Source of the DNA: Muribaculaceae bacterium
GTDB lineage: Bacteria > Bacteroidota > Bacteroidia > Bacteroidales > Muribaculaceae
Reading direction: 5' to 3'
NCBI GenBank assembly: GCA_017555085.1
Contig: JAFZHD010000022.1
Coordinates: forward strand, 1-64,000
DNA length: 64,000 nt
The notes under the pieces are model-generated. The model saw nothing but the letters and a program-made list of their open reading frames with translations, had not been told where the DNA came from and made no database searches. Positions 1 through 9,105 of this stretch are shown piece by piece; the stretch's first letter is position 1, and each line of letters opens with the position of its first letter. Position numbers and translations under genes: made by a program.

Positions 1-20
1 AATGTGTTTAGTTGCAATTA

Positions 21-1091
21 ATGATTACCTTTGCCAATAGGAACTCAACCTTAATCACAAATAACATTACGCTCTTTTTTATCCAAGGGGTATATTTTGC
101 GATAATTGCATTATTCGCATTCCGGCTCTTGCGACAATATCGCGTACGCATCAAGTTTTTTGTCGGCGCTTTGTTATTTGTGTGGGTATTGCTCAACATC
201 AAAGACCTCATAATCTACACCTCACCTGAGTGTACCGACATTGAACGGGCTAATTGGATAACTATGATTGACCAGTTAGTTATACCCTTGATTGGCATCA
301 CCATGCGCGAAATACTTATGCCGCGCAGCATCACTCCCATCAAAACATTCCTGCATTTACTGCCGTTTGTGTTACTGCTGGTCGCATTCGCTCTATTCCC
401 TTGCCAACTGTTGGCAACCGTCGCAATAGTCCACGCAACCGTTTACTCGGCATACATCATCCTCACTACGCATTTACGCCTGCGCTCCATGGCACGGCAA
501 TCGGCCGAGCGCAAAGCCATATTAAACATTTCGCTGTCATTTCTGGTGGCAATATGCATTTGGACTCTGTCGTGCGTTTATCCAAGCAACGCGCTTGAAA
601 TTACCTATTTCATAATTTCGGGCGCCGCATGGTGCTTTATTTACTACTATATCGACACCACCTATCCGCTACAACCCGATTCACCCGCGGACGATAGCAA
701 CTACACGCTTCCCGCCGAAACTCCCGAAGAAATTGACCAAACAAAATCATACGCATTTGTTCCGGCACTCAACAAACTCATGGACCAAGAGCGCATCTAT
801 CTCAACGCCGAACTGACGCTGAACGATGTGGCCCGCATGATTGGCACCAACCGCAGTTATCTGTCCGACTATTTCAACCACGAACTGAAATCATCGTTCA
901 ACGACTACATCAACAATCTGCGCTTGGCCCACGCCGAGATTATGATGAACATGAACCACGAGATTTCTATTGACGAAATTTCATCGGCATCGGGCTTCAA
1001 CTCCACCACGACTTTCCGCCGGGCATTTGCCAAAAAGCATGGAATCACGCCTTCGCAATATCGACAAAATCTCACGAAAAATTCGGGCTAA
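21..1091 (+). CDS. Membrane-anchored AraC-family transcriptional regulator
   Basis: The N-terminal two thirds (about residues 15-210 of 356) is a run of hydrophobic segments, probably six or seven membrane helices. The last 100 residues are an AraC-type double helix-turn-helix, with typical segments such as LTLNDVARMIGTNRSYLSDY and the closing FRRAFAKKHGITPSQYR. Bacteroidota often carry such integral-membrane AraC proteins; the signal sensed is unknown. An in-frame TTG at 12 exists, but the ATG at 21 is preferred. Because the window begins just upstream, the promoter is not visible. A hairpin-like inverted repeat lies just after the gene. The DNA-binding family is clear; the target genes are not. 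Confidence 0.85.
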   Translation: MITFANRNSTLITNNITLFFIQGVYFAIIALFAFRLLRQYRVRIKFFVGALLFVWVLLNIKDLIIYTSPECTDIERANWITMIDQLVIPLIGITMREILMPRSITPIKTFLHLLPFVLLLVAFALFPCQLLATVAIVHATVYSAYIILTTHLRLRSMARQSAERKAILNISLSFLVAICIWTLSCVYPSNALEITYFIISGAAWCFIYYYIDTTYPLQPDSPADDSNYTLPAETPEEIDQTKSYAFVPALNKLMDQERIYLNAELTLNDVARMIGTNRSYLSDYFNHELKSSFNDYINNLRLAHAEIMMNMNHEISIDEISSASGFNSTTTFRRAFAKKHGITPSQYRQNLTKNSG

Positions 1092-1114
1092 CAGTAGATT
1101 TTGACGATTTGAAC

Positions 1115-1136
1115 GCTCATTTTGTCAAAATGGAGC
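1115..1136. repeat. Inverted repeat, possible operator or 3' hairpin
   Basis: CATTTTG-T-CAAAATG is a near-perfect palindrome extended by GCTC/GAGC with a one-base bulge. A second, overlapping inverted repeat (GAGCACAAAA and TTTTGCTC, 1133-1157) follows directly. Neither has a T-run, so neither looks like a normal terminator. The position between the AraC gene and the next gene would suit an operator; this is inference only. Confidence 0.35.
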
Positions 1137-1282
1137 ACAAAAACGGGAGTTTTGCTCTTAATTTGCATTACAAACAAAAGCACACCTCCCTCATCACCAA
1201 CTACTATTTCGACCGAAAGCCTTAATCGCTTGTGAGACATTTTTAACCGAATGTCGCGAGGGAGGGTTTTAGTTAAAATATC

Positions 1283-1900
1283 ATGACACGCATCACATAC
1301 ATATTAATCGTGGCTGTCGCCATCGCAACGCTGACACAATGCACCGTCAACGACTGCCCTCAAGAGGTGGAAATACCTCTTGACAATATATGTGTGGGCG
1401 ACATCGCTTTTCGCCGTGGCGAAGGCATTACAAGCACCATCGTTTTATATAAAGATGCCGAAGGGCAATACTCACATGTGGGCGTTGTGGCTATGAGCGA
1501 CAGCGGTCTAGTGGTGGTGCATGCCGTTCCGGGCGACGGTCCCCACCAAGAGGGCATTGACATCGTAAGAGCCGAGCACCTCAACCACTTTTTTGCCCCC
1601 GACAAAGCCACAAAGGGCGAGATTATGAGACTCGCGCTCGACTCGGCACAGCAAAATGCCATCAACCGCTATGCGCTCGAAAAAGCACGACAGCAAATTG
1701 AGTTTGACCATCAATATGACCTTGGCGACACCACCCGACTCTATTGCACCGAACTGCTATACCTTGCATTTGCCCACGCCGGAATCGACATCAACGAAGG
1801 GCGCATCAGCAACCTTTATGTTCCCGGCAAGCAATATGACTTGATAATGCCGTCAGACATTCACAAAAACGCCAATCTCAAAACAATATTTATATTCTGA
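1283..1900 (+). CDS. YiiX/YebB-like cysteine amidase (NlpC/P60 superfamily), lipoprotein
   Basis: 205 residues. The start is a lipoprotein signal with lipobox LTQC (Cys20), so the protein is probably anchored in the cell envelope. The core matches the permuted papain-like YiiX/YebB (C92) group: CVGDIAF near the start of the domain, a His in QYSHVGVV (His65), another in VVVHAV (His80), and the putative nucleophile in RLYCTELLY (Cys155). These enzymes are thought to hydrolyse amide or ester bonds in peptidoglycan or lipid-linked substrates; the substrate here is unknown. It starts about 190 bases after the AraC gene and the two may not share a transcript. Confidence 0.75.
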   Translation: MTRITYILIVAVAIATLTQCTVNDCPQEVEIPLDNICVGDIAFRRGEGITSTIVLYKDAEGQYSHVGVVAMSDSGLVVVHAVPGDGPHQEGIDIVRAEHLNHFFAPDKATKGEIMRLALDSAQQNAINRYALEKARQQIEFDHQYDLGDTTRLYCTELLYLAFAHAGIDINEGRISNLYVPGKQYDLIMPSDIHKNANLKTIFIF

Positions 1901-1946
1901 AAACTTTTTAATTAACCCTATTCTATAACCCTAAACTTATTTAATT

Positions 1947-2351
1947 ATGAAAAAGTTATTTTTCGCATTAGTTTGCATGTTTGCAGCAATGGTTGTAACA
2001 TCTTGTGGCGGCTCGGCTACACCTGCTGACGCAGCAGCCGATTGCATCGAGCTCATGAAGGCGCAAGACTTTGAAGGCATTGTTGAATCAATGTACTTTG
2101 GCGACATAACAGCCGAAGAACAAGCACAAGCAAAAGAAATGTATGTTGCCATGTTTAATGAAAAAGGCGCTAAACAACTCGAAAAACTTGGCGGTATCTC
2201 TTCTTACGCACTCGTTAGCGAAGAAATTGCCGAAGACGGCCAAACAGCAGTTGTGAAATATGACATCACTTATGGCGACGGCTCTGTTAAAAACCAAAAA
2301 TTTAATATGGTGCTCGTTGACGGCGAATGGAAACAATCGGCAAAAAAATAA
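1947..2351 (+). CDS. Small DUF4878-like lipoprotein
   Basis: 134 residues. The signal peptide ends in lipobox VTSC (Cys20) followed by GGS, predicting a lipidated envelope protein. The mature part has the NTF2-like/DUF4878 pattern: an N-terminal helix with AADCIELMKAQDFEGIV, a middle helix, and C-terminal strands AVVKYDITYGDGS and NMVLVDGEWK. This fold is a cystatin- or NTF2-like half-barrel with no known enzymatic activity. It has its own 46-base upstream gap and a longer gap (146 bases) downstream, so it may be a single-gene unit. Confidence 0.7.
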   Translation: MKKLFFALVCMFAAMVVTSCGGSATPADAAADCIELMKAQDFEGIVESMYFGDITAEEQAQAKEMYVAMFNEKGAKQLEKLGGISSYALVSEEIAEDGQTAVVKYDITYGDGSVKNQKFNMVLVDGEWKQSAKK

Positions 2352-2497
2352 TAAAACCATACTGAACTGACAAACGGGCGGCATACACTCATGTCGCCCT
2401 GTTTTCAAGAATCCCCATCAGCACCAAGGCACTATAACGAGGTTCGCGCCACCTGCTGACTACCAATCATTAATCAAGAGCCTCACTCTATGACACA

Positions 2498-5158
2498 ATG
2501 AAGAATATCAGCAAAATTCTCACAACAGCGTTTTTTGTTGGCATCGCAATGACTTTCTCGCCCACAGCCGAAGCGCAGTTTCTCAAAAAATTGAGCAAAG
2601 GGCTTGAAAAATTCAACAAAACGCTTGAACAGGTCAACAACACTGCTACTGAATTTTTAGACGGAACAGCAGTGCAGAAGAAATCGCAATCAGACACCCA
2701 ATCGACCAAGTCGACAACAAATGACGTTGCCGTCAAATCGGCCAATAACGCCACAGCGGTTGCCACCGTTGCCCATGACAGCCAGTCGCCCAAGGTCGCC
2801 GTAATCGATGACAGCCGATGGGATGACGCAGAACCCGTTTACAACACCCCCTACATCACGCCCAAGACACGATTCTTGCAAATAGGCGAATACGACGAAT
2901 TCTCAGATGTGCACGAAGGCATTTTCGGGATTAAAAAGAACGGCAGCGACATCATTTCATTCTGGAAAATCACCGGCGAAAAGCTCTTTGATTCAGAATG
3001 GAAATACTGCGGACATACCGCATCATACCATGACCCGTTCCCCGAATTTTCGGGCGGTGTGGCACCGGCATTACGCACCGTTCCCAATGCTCAAGGCAAT
3101 AAAGTGGTGTGTCTGCTTTACTCAAACGGCGGATTCAAAGAACTTGACCCCACATGGAAAGAAGTCACAAACTTTGCCGACGGACTTGCACTCGTAACCC
3201 AAAAAGTCAATGGCAAAACAAAATATTTCTACATCAACATCAAAGGCGAGAAAGTATTTCCTCACCTCACAATTGATGCCGGAGACAAAGATTCAATGCG
3301 TCCCTTGAGCGAAGGCCTTCGAGCTTACCAAGCAAGCTACAATAGCTGGGCATACATTGATGCTAACGGCAAAATCGCCATCCCCGAAATCCCAAACTGC
3401 GCCTTTGCCGATGATTTCAGCGAAGGATATGCCTGGGTTCGCGTTGGCAATCCCGGCGAAATTGCCTCTATATATGGTTATTATCACCTTATCGATAAAA
3501 CAGGTAAAATTGTATATAAAACCGAAGTCCAAAACTATGAAAAGGTGTCAAAAGTCAAAAACGGCATGTTCTATGTCATTCATAACGGCAAATACAACTT
3601 CTATGACACCAATTTCAAATTATTGGCATCTTATGAATATGCCACCCCATTCCACAACGGATATGCCTATGTATCAAAAGATGGCAGTTATGGCGATGGA
3701 GTGAGCGTAATCAATACCCATTTCAACACCTTGCGTCGATTTACTTCAAGCGAGTTTGGCGGTGTTTCATCTCTCACATATCAACCACAATTTGACCCAC
3801 TTGGATTGGCTGTAATTAAAAATTCTGATGTGGACAACTATTACATCAACACCAAGGGCAATATAGTATTGTCTTGCTACGAAAGCGATAACTTGGAGCT
3901 TGATAATTTCAAACCATTTACAGAGTCAGGGTATGCTCGATTTGGCGTAGGGAATTGGGGCAATAACGAATATCGTGGATTTATTCGCCCAAACGGTGAG
4001 ATTGCATTGGTATTAACCGCAGAAAGTATCGATGACACAAGAAATCTGCCTTGGCCCACACCTCCCGTTGACTCTATTCCTCGAATAAAAATACTACCTA
4101 TCCCTATTCCTCCCCTACCTTGGCCACCCGACACTGTCGTTATCGACCAACGACAACCCGCCATCGGCCCTATTTACATAGAAAAGACATACTACAATGT
4201 AACCGTATCGACCGAAGGCGAAGGCTCTGCATCAATTTCGCCCACAGGACGCTTTGAATTTGGCGACAAGGCTACATTGAAAGCCACTCCCGCCAAAGAC
4301 TGGAAAGTAGCATCGGTCACTCACGATGTCACCGGCCTTGGCAATGTATCGGTTGGCAATTCTTTCACCGTCACACAAAACATTCACCTCAAAGTGAAAT
4401 TCATCAAGAAAGACGACGATAAAGACCCCGAACACACCAATACCTACCAAGGCAACAAAGACCTCGTCTTTGAAAAAGAAAGCATGGGCAACATCACTTA
4501 CTATGCCCAAATCAATGCGCAACGAACCGACGCCAACCCCTATGGCGACAACACCTACGGCTTTATCGTAGCAATGATAGACCCGAGAAGCAAACACATT
4601 CAACCCGACTATTCTTGCTATGTGTTCAGCGCGCCATTCCGCATCAGCGGTTATCATCACAACGAGGCAACCAAACAAGATTTCTTGGTGCTTGACGGCG
4701 GCTCTATCTCGCTTTCAAACATCAAACTCAACCCCAATGGCAACGGCCTTGCAGGATTGTTCTTCGAACTAATGCTTGCCATGAACGGATTCTCACAACC
4801 CACCATGGCTCCACGCCACTATCGCCTTGAAATGCTCAACTACGACAAAGAGACAGGCGAATTTACTGCCGGCAAACTGCAAACATTCTCGCCACAACAC
4901 GGATGGCTTGACGGCGGTGACGAACGATTGAAAATTGTGACCAAAGGCGCATTCCAAGAAATGAGCGAGCGAGGCATACCTGCCTACTTCTTTGAAGGTG
5001 TCAAATTCAAAACTGCACCCAAGCGCACCGACATCGACTGGTATCCACCATTGCAATGGTATGAAAATAACCAAAGCACCCTCGACCGCGTAATCGAGGA
5101 AATGGGCCTGATGTATCGCACATTCAAATCAGACTACGAACAAATTTTCAACGACTAA
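2498..5158 (+). CDS. Secreted WG-repeat protein with an InlB-like repeat domain
   Basis: 886 residues with a signal peptide likely cut after AEA near residue 26. A coiled-coil or low-complexity stretch (about 27-100) rich in Lys, Asn and Thr follows. Residues about 120-510 hold degenerate WG repeats, seen as recurring blocks such as GFKELDPTWKEV, WAYIDANGKIAIP, YHLIDKTGKIVYK and GFIRPNGEIALV. A proline-rich linker (IPIPPLPWPPD) leads to a Bacterial-repeat/InlB B-like domain at about 564-640 (VSTEGEGSASISPTGRFEFG). The last 230 residues are not recognised. WG proteins often act in surface or protein-protein roles; no catalytic residues are evident. Confidence 0.7.
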   Translation: MKNISKILTTAFFVGIAMTFSPTAEAQFLKKLSKGLEKFNKTLEQVNNTATEFLDGTAVQKKSQSDTQSTKSTTNDVAVKSANNATAVATVAHDSQSPKVAVIDDSRWDDAEPVYNTPYITPKTRFLQIGEYDEFSDVHEGIFGIKKNGSDIISFWKITGEKLFDSEWKYCGHTASYHDPFPEFSGGVAPALRTVPNAQGNKVVCLLYSNGGFKELDPTWKEVTNFADGLALVTQKVNGKTKYFYINIKGEKVFPHLTIDAGDKDSMRPLSEGLRAYQASYNSWAYIDANGKIAIPEIPNCAFADDFSEGYAWVRVGNPGEIASIYGYYHLIDKTGKIVYKTEVQNYEKVSKVKNGMFYVIHNGKYNFYDTNFKLLASYEYATPFHNGYAYVSKDGSYGDGVSVINTHFNTLRRFTSSEFGGVSSLTYQPQFDPLGLAVIKNSDVDNYYINTKGNIVLSCYESDNLELDNFKPFTESGYARFGVGNWGNNEYRGFIRPNGEIALVLTAESIDDTRNLPWPTPPVDSIPRIKILPIPIPPLPWPPDTVVIDQRQPAIGPIYIEKTYYNVTVSTEGEGSASISPTGRFEFGDKATLKATPAKDWKVASVTHDVTGLGNVSVGNSFTVTQNIHLKVKFIKKDDDKDPEHTNTYQGNKDLVFEKESMGNITYYAQINAQRTDANPYGDNTYGFIVAMIDPRSKHIQPDYSCYVFSAPFRISGYHHNEATKQDFLVLDGGSISLSNIKLNPNGNGLAGLFFELMLAMNGFSQPTMAPRHYRLEMLNYDKETGEFTAGKLQTFSPQHGWLDGGDERLKIVTKGAFQEMSERGIPAYFFEGVKFKTAPKRTDIDWYPPLQWYENNQSTLDRVIEEMGLMYRTFKSDYEQIFND

Positions 5159-5229
5159 TCCCAATAGTCAAGGCTAACGGGCCGATCGCCGTTAGCCTTG
5201 GCTTTAACCCATAAACATCTATAACAATC

Positions 5230-6780
5230 ATGTCAAAACTTTTCTTAACCCGTGGAACTAAACGCCACTTTTGGATATGCGTCACATCATTTGCCATTCT
5301 GCTTGCCGTGCTCATCGGCAGTATGACAATGAAAGACAACAACGTGCCACAAAACAACATCACTTTCACTACAGTCAAGCCGCTAAAGATCGGCACACGA
5401 ATTGGCAAAGACACGCATTACACACAAGTCAAAGCCGGCGAGCAAATCAAACTGTTGGCCTATGACAAAGGATCATCATCGGGGCCCGGCGAGTTTTGGG
5501 TAGAAAACGCCAAAGGCATTCGTGGCATCGTCTATGATCGCGATTTGGGAGTACCCATGACTGCACACAACGATGACGGCAAAATCATAGGCGAAATCGC
5601 AAAAATAGAGAAGGAAAACACCTTTGATTACACTTGTCAAATGGCTGATGGCTCTACCGAAGAAGTAGATTTTGAGAACATTGAACTGCAACTTCCCGAC
5701 AGTATCAAAGTGAAAAGCATCAGCTCCGAGAAAAACAGCTCGTTTATAATGACCAACAAGAAATTTGAGCAACTATTCCTCGGCGCATCATTTGAAGAGA
5801 ACGACAGCCGCTATGTGCCGGCAACCAATGTGGTAATGGTCAACGACTCATTGCGCGCACGATACCCCATCAAAATTTACAAAACATCTACCGGGGAAAG
5901 TTATGCGCCTTATGTAACCTATGATAATGACCGCAAGGCCGCATCGGTTACTTACCACAGCCTCAACGACCGCTCCGACTGGGTTATAAGCCTGTTGCCT
6001 TTCTTTGGCTCAATCATTGACAATGGGTTCTTCTCATCAATCATCAACAGTTCATTGTTTGATCCTATAGGCGATATCAGCCGGAATCTATCGTGGTGGC
6101 ACTATGTTCTTGCTGTCATTTACTTCATCGGCATGATTTTGTGGTGGTTGGCATTGCCTGCGTTGCCACTATTCATCATGGGCGCACTCTTGCACTTCCC
6201 CAAAGTATTCTATCCAATTAGCAACCGCATTCTGCGCTACATAGCCTATACCATTGCCGCAGTCTGCACCTACATATGGTTTGTGCTTCTACTCGCTTGG
6301 GGCATGCATTGGATACTTGCGCTCCCAATCATATTGGTTACTCTCTTCTTAATGTTCGTAATCTTCGGACACTTGTATCCCGAAGCGCCTAGCGCACGCT
6401 GCATCAAATGCCGCCGCTTGGATTCAATGGAATACACCCACAGCGTGATCGACAACGAATATGACCAATGGATGAGAGAAACCGAATATGTGAAAACCAT
6501 CAGCAAAAAAGAACGTCGGTGGAAAACTTGGACCGAAACAACAACCACCTATAAAGACGGCCACACGTCCACTTCGACATCAAACCATCAAGACCACAAA
6601 TCGATTATCTCGACCAAACTATATGACGACTACAAAGTGTTGTATCATGTAACCGTTCACAAAGACTTTTATGAATGTGTTGAATGCGGACAGATTGAAC
6701 ACAACTTCCACAACACATATAAAGAGATAGACCGCAAATACATGGGCACTCACACCGAGACAACCGAAGAGGAGGTATAA
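5230..6780 (+). CDS. Membrane protein with SH3-like N-terminal part and C-terminal zinc-ribbon-like motif
   Basis: 516 residues of unknown function. One membrane helix lies near residues 12-32. It is followed by an extracytoplasmic region in which GTRIGKDTHYTQVKAGEQIK resembles the start of an SH3-like domain. A cluster of hydrophobic segments spans about 285-385. The C-terminal domain has RCIKCRR (near residue 389) and YECVECGQ (near 479), a split CxxC pair suggesting a zinc ribbon, separated by a Thr/Ser/Lys-rich insert. It follows the WG-repeat gene by 71 bases and ends at a strong terminator. I do not recognise the family as a whole. Confidence 0.6.
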   Translation: MSKLFLTRGTKRHFWICVTSFAILLAVLIGSMTMKDNNVPQNNITFTTVKPLKIGTRIGKDTHYTQVKAGEQIKLLAYDKGSSSGPGEFWVENAKGIRGIVYDRDLGVPMTAHNDDGKIIGEIAKIEKENTFDYTCQMADGSTEEVDFENIELQLPDSIKVKSISSEKNSSFIMTNKKFEQLFLGASFEENDSRYVPATNVVMVNDSLRARYPIKIYKTSTGESYAPYVTYDNDRKAASVTYHSLNDRSDWVISLLPFFGSIIDNGFFSSIINSSLFDPIGDISRNLSWWHYVLAVIYFIGMILWWLALPALPLFIMGALLHFPKVFYPISNRILRYIAYTIAAVCTYIWFVLLLAWGMHWILALPIILVTLFLMFVIFGHLYPEAPSARCIKCRRLDSMEYTHSVIDNEYDQWMRETEYVKTISKKERRWKTWTETTTTYKDGHTSTSTSNHQDHKSIISTKLYDDYKVLYHVTVHKDFYECVECGQIEHNFHNTYKEIDRKYMGTHTETTEEEV

Positions 6781-6805
6781 ACACGCATAAATTCTCTAAA
6801 ACCAC

Positions 6806-6846
6806 ACGAGGCTGACACTTGCAATAGTAACAGCCTCGTTTTTTTG
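6806..6846 (+). terminator. Rho-independent terminator
   Basis: Stem ACGAGGCTG / CAGCCTCGT with a 16-base loop, followed by seven T. It ends the plus-strand unit that finishes with the zinc-ribbon membrane protein. Confidence 0.85.
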
Positions 6847-6885
6847 TTTTGGGATATACTTATATCTACGTATATCCCCACAAAA

Positions 6886-6916
6886 AAAGAGCAACCCTTG
6901 AACGGGTTGCTCTTTT
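6886..6916 (-). terminator. Terminator for the ROK kinase gene (works in both directions)
   Basis: Stem AGAGCAACCC / GGGTTGCTCT with loop TTGAAC. On the minus strand a run of seven T follows; on the plus strand there are four T. It lies between convergent genes. A smaller hairpin with GGATATA/TATATCC arms lies at about 6852-6878. Confidence 0.8.
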
Positions 6917-6937
6917 GTACTGTGATTATATGGAATG

Positions 6938-7897
6938 TTATTTTGCTTCCCAACCGAGAGCACTTGCACCGAGAACAGCTGCATCGGCTTCTTTAAGTTC
7001 AGAAACAAGCACATCTACTTTGCCTTTGAAGATTGTCATCATATTCTTTTCAAGTGATTGGCGCAAGGGTTTGAGCAATACATCGCCACTCTTTGCCAAA
7101 CCGCCGAAGAGAACAAATGCCTTGGGAGATGAGAACACCGTGAAATCGGCCAACGCTTCGCCCAACATGTTGCCGGTAAATTCGAAGATGTCTTTTGCCA
7201 ATTTGTCGCCCTGAATTGCTGCATCATAAACATCTTTTGAAGTAATGTCTTCGATGGGCATATTGCGGAGCAAAGATTCGTCAGTGCGCGCTTCAAGGAA
7301 CTCGCGAGCAGTGCGAGCAACACCGGTAGCCGAGCAATATGCTTCGAGACAGCCTGTGCGACCGCAACCACAAAGACGACCGTTGTTGCGTTTCATGATT
7401 ACGTGGCCCAATTCGCCGGCAAAACCGTCGTGACCATATACCAACTGACCATTGATAACGATACCGCTACCAACACCAGTGCCGAGGGTAATCATGATAA
7501 AGTCTTTCAAACCGCGAGCAGCACCATAAGTCATTTCGCCGATAGCAGCGGCGTTAGCATCGTTGGTGATTGCTACGGGAATGCCAAATTTTTCGCTTAC
7601 AAGTTTTGCCAATGGCACGGGAGTGGGCCAAGGAAGGTTAACACCGTCTTCAATGATACCTGTATAGTAGTTGGCGTTAGGAGCGCCGATACCGATGCCA
7701 TGCACTTTGCCGACAGCATCGTTTGCTTCCATCAAACGAGTAATTTCGACATACAACTCATCGATATAGTCATCGATATTATTGTGTTTTTGTGTCTTGA
7801 TTGACGAACTTGCAATCACTACACCACGCGCATCAACAATGCCAAATACGGTATTTGTACCGCCCATGTCAATGCCTATTACATAAGGCTTGCTCAT
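6938..7897 (-). CDS. ROK-family sugar kinase (glucokinase-like)
   Basis: 319 residues. GIDMGGTNTVFGIVD at the N-terminus is the ATP phosphate-binding motif of the ROK/ASKHA fold. EDGVNLPWP and ITNDANAAAIGE give the sugar-binding region with its catalytic Asp. LGTGVGSGIVING and the zinc-binding CGCGRTGCLEAYCS are both ROK hallmarks. The likely reaction is ATP-dependent 6-phosphorylation of glucose or a related hexose in the cytoplasm. The reading frame is open 58 codons further upstream to 8071, but that stretch crosses the tRNA terminator and the promoter element, so the start MSKPYVIG at 7897 is chosen. A TATCTTTG element (7949-7956, minus) lies 50 bases upstream. Confidence 0.92.
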   Translation of the reverse strand: MSKPYVIGIDMGGTNTVFGIVDARGVVIASSSIKTQKHNNIDDYIDELYVEITRLMEANDAVGKVHGIGIGAPNANYYTGIIEDGVNLPWPTPVPLAKLVSEKFGIPVAITNDANAAAIGEMTYGAARGLKDFIMITLGTGVGSGIVINGQLVYGHDGFAGELGHVIMKRNNGRLCGCGRTGCLEAYCSATGVARTAREFLEARTDESLLRNMPIEDITSKDVYDAAIQGDKLAKDIFEFTGNMLGEALADFTVFSSPKAFVLFGGLAKSGDVLLKPLRQSLEKNMMTIFKGKVDVLVSELKEADAAVLGASALGWEAK

Positions 7898-8011
7898 AAT
7901 TAAAATGTTTTTTATGGTTATATTAATTGTTTTAGTAGTATGATAGGACAAAGATACATAAATAAAATTTATGTGCATCATCACACACCTATAAAAACAA
8001 CAAATAAACAC

Positions 8012-8041
8012 AAAAAAAGAGGAAAGCGATGCTTTCCTCTT
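8012..8041 (-). terminator. Terminator of the initiator tRNA gene
   Basis: Perfect 11-base stem AAGAGGAAAGC / GCTTTCCTCTT with loop GAT. On the minus strand it is followed by a run of T. It starts six bases after the 3' end of the tRNA. Confidence 0.85.
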
Positions 8042-8047
8042 GCTTAG

Positions 8048-8119
8048 TGGCGGAGGCTGGACTCGAACCAACGACCTCCAGGTTATGAGCCTGGCGAGCT
8101 ACCACTGCTCCACTCCGCG
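8048..8119 (-). tRNA. tRNA-Met, CAT anticodon, initiator type
   Basis: A full cloverleaf of 72 bases reads from CGCGGAG to CTCCGCC plus discriminator A. The anticodon loop CTCATAA gives CAT. Initiator features: position 1 (C) faces C72 and cannot pair, and the D stem has the A11:T24 purine-pyrimidine pair (GAGC/GCTC) typical of initiators. The anticodon stem CCAGG/CCTGG carries A-G-G facing C-C-T instead of the usual three G:C pairs. The 3' CCA is not encoded (the next bases are CTA). It is monocistronic, with its own promoter and terminator. Confidence 0.88.
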
Positions 8120-8133
8120 ATGTTTTCTGAGTG

Positions 8134-8164
8134 CAAAGGTAGGAACTTTTATTGATATAACAAA
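8134..8164 (-). promoter_or_regulatory. Bacteroidota-type promoter of the initiator tRNA
   Basis: Read on the minus strand: TTTG at 8164-8161, a 19-base spacer, then TACCTTTG at 8141-8134, a full match to the TTTG/TAnnTTTG consensus. Transcription would start about 10 bases before the mature tRNA. Confidence 0.8.
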
Positions 8165-8278
8165 ATATCTGACCAATATTTTCCTTAAATAATATTAAAT
8201 CTATGTTTTTAAGCATATTTTTGCCGTTCCTCACTTGTTTTTAGGCTTTATTTACCCAGCAAACGGCTTTGAAACGGA

Positions 8279-9049
8279 TTAATCGGGAATATAAATCACC
8301 AATCCGTCGTATGCTATTTTTACATTTTCTGGGAGTTGCGACGACACCTCATTGTGCAATCCCATGTCGTGGCTCAAATGTGTCAAATAGGCAATGCGCG
8401 GTTTAACACGCTCAATTACGTCCAATGTCTGTTCAAGATTCATGTGCGAGATATGCTCCTTGTGTCGCAACGAGTTTATGACAAGCGTATCAATGCCGTG
8501 CATCAACTCAATGGTAATGTCATCGATGGTCTTTGCATCGGTGATATAGGCCAAGTTGCCTATTTTGTAGCCGAGAATGGGCAATTTATAGTGCATCACG
8601 GGCAACGGATTTACGACAACGCTGCCCACCTTAAAGGGCTTTGTGTCAATCTCGTTGATATTCAACGCCGGTACTCCGGGATAGGGATGCTCGGCAAAGC
8701 AATAGGGCACGCGGTTATATAGGTCTTGTGCCACATCGTGCTTGCAATAAATGGGGAAACCGTCTTCGATGCTGCAATAAGGGCGCAAATCATCAATGCC
8801 GCCCACATGGTCATAATGGCTATGTGTAATGAGCAATGCCTCCAAGCGCGGACTGCCTGCACGCAACATCTGCTCGCGAAAATCGGGACCACAGTCTATC
8901 AAGATATTCATATCATCAATCTGCACAAGTGCCGAGGCTCGCAATCGGTTGTCGCGCTCATCGGTCGAGGTGCACACCTGACAATTACACATTATCTGCG
9001 GAACTCCTGTCGATGTTCCTGTTCCCAAAAATTTCAGTTTCATTTCCAT
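8279..9049 (-). CDS. MBL-fold metallo-hydrolase (PhnP/RNase Z-like)
   Basis: 256 residues (254 if the more typical start MKLKFLGTGTS at 9043 is used). LGTGTSTGVPQ begins the fold. THSHYDHVGGIDDL is the metal-binding HxHxDH motif; further ligands are in PVMHYK, YITDAK and LTHLSHDMG. An extra MCNCQVC motif near residue 20 is seen in PhnP-like phosphodiesterases, where such cysteines bind an additional zinc. Probably a cytoplasmic phosphodiesterase acting on cyclic phosphate or nucleic-acid-derived substrates; the exact substrate cannot be read. It is downstream of the BamE-like lipoprotein gene in the same orientation, 56 bases apart. Confidence 0.85.
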   Translation of the reverse strand: MEMKLKFLGTGTSTGVPQIMCNCQVCTSTDERDNRLRASALVQIDDMNILIDCGPDFREQMLRAGSPRLEALLITHSHYDHVGGIDDLRPYCSIEDGFPIYCKHDVAQDLYNRVPYCFAEHPYPGVPALNINEIDTKPFKVGSVVVNPLPVMHYKLPILGYKIGNLAYITDAKTIDDITIELMHGIDTLVINSLRHKEHISHMNLEQTLDVIERVKPRIAYLTHLSHDMGLHNEVSSQLPENVKIAYDGLVIYIPD

Positions 9050-9105
9050 TTAGTTTTATTTCTCTCTAATAACACTATTTTGCGCACTGTTGTTTTGGCG
9101 CCGCA

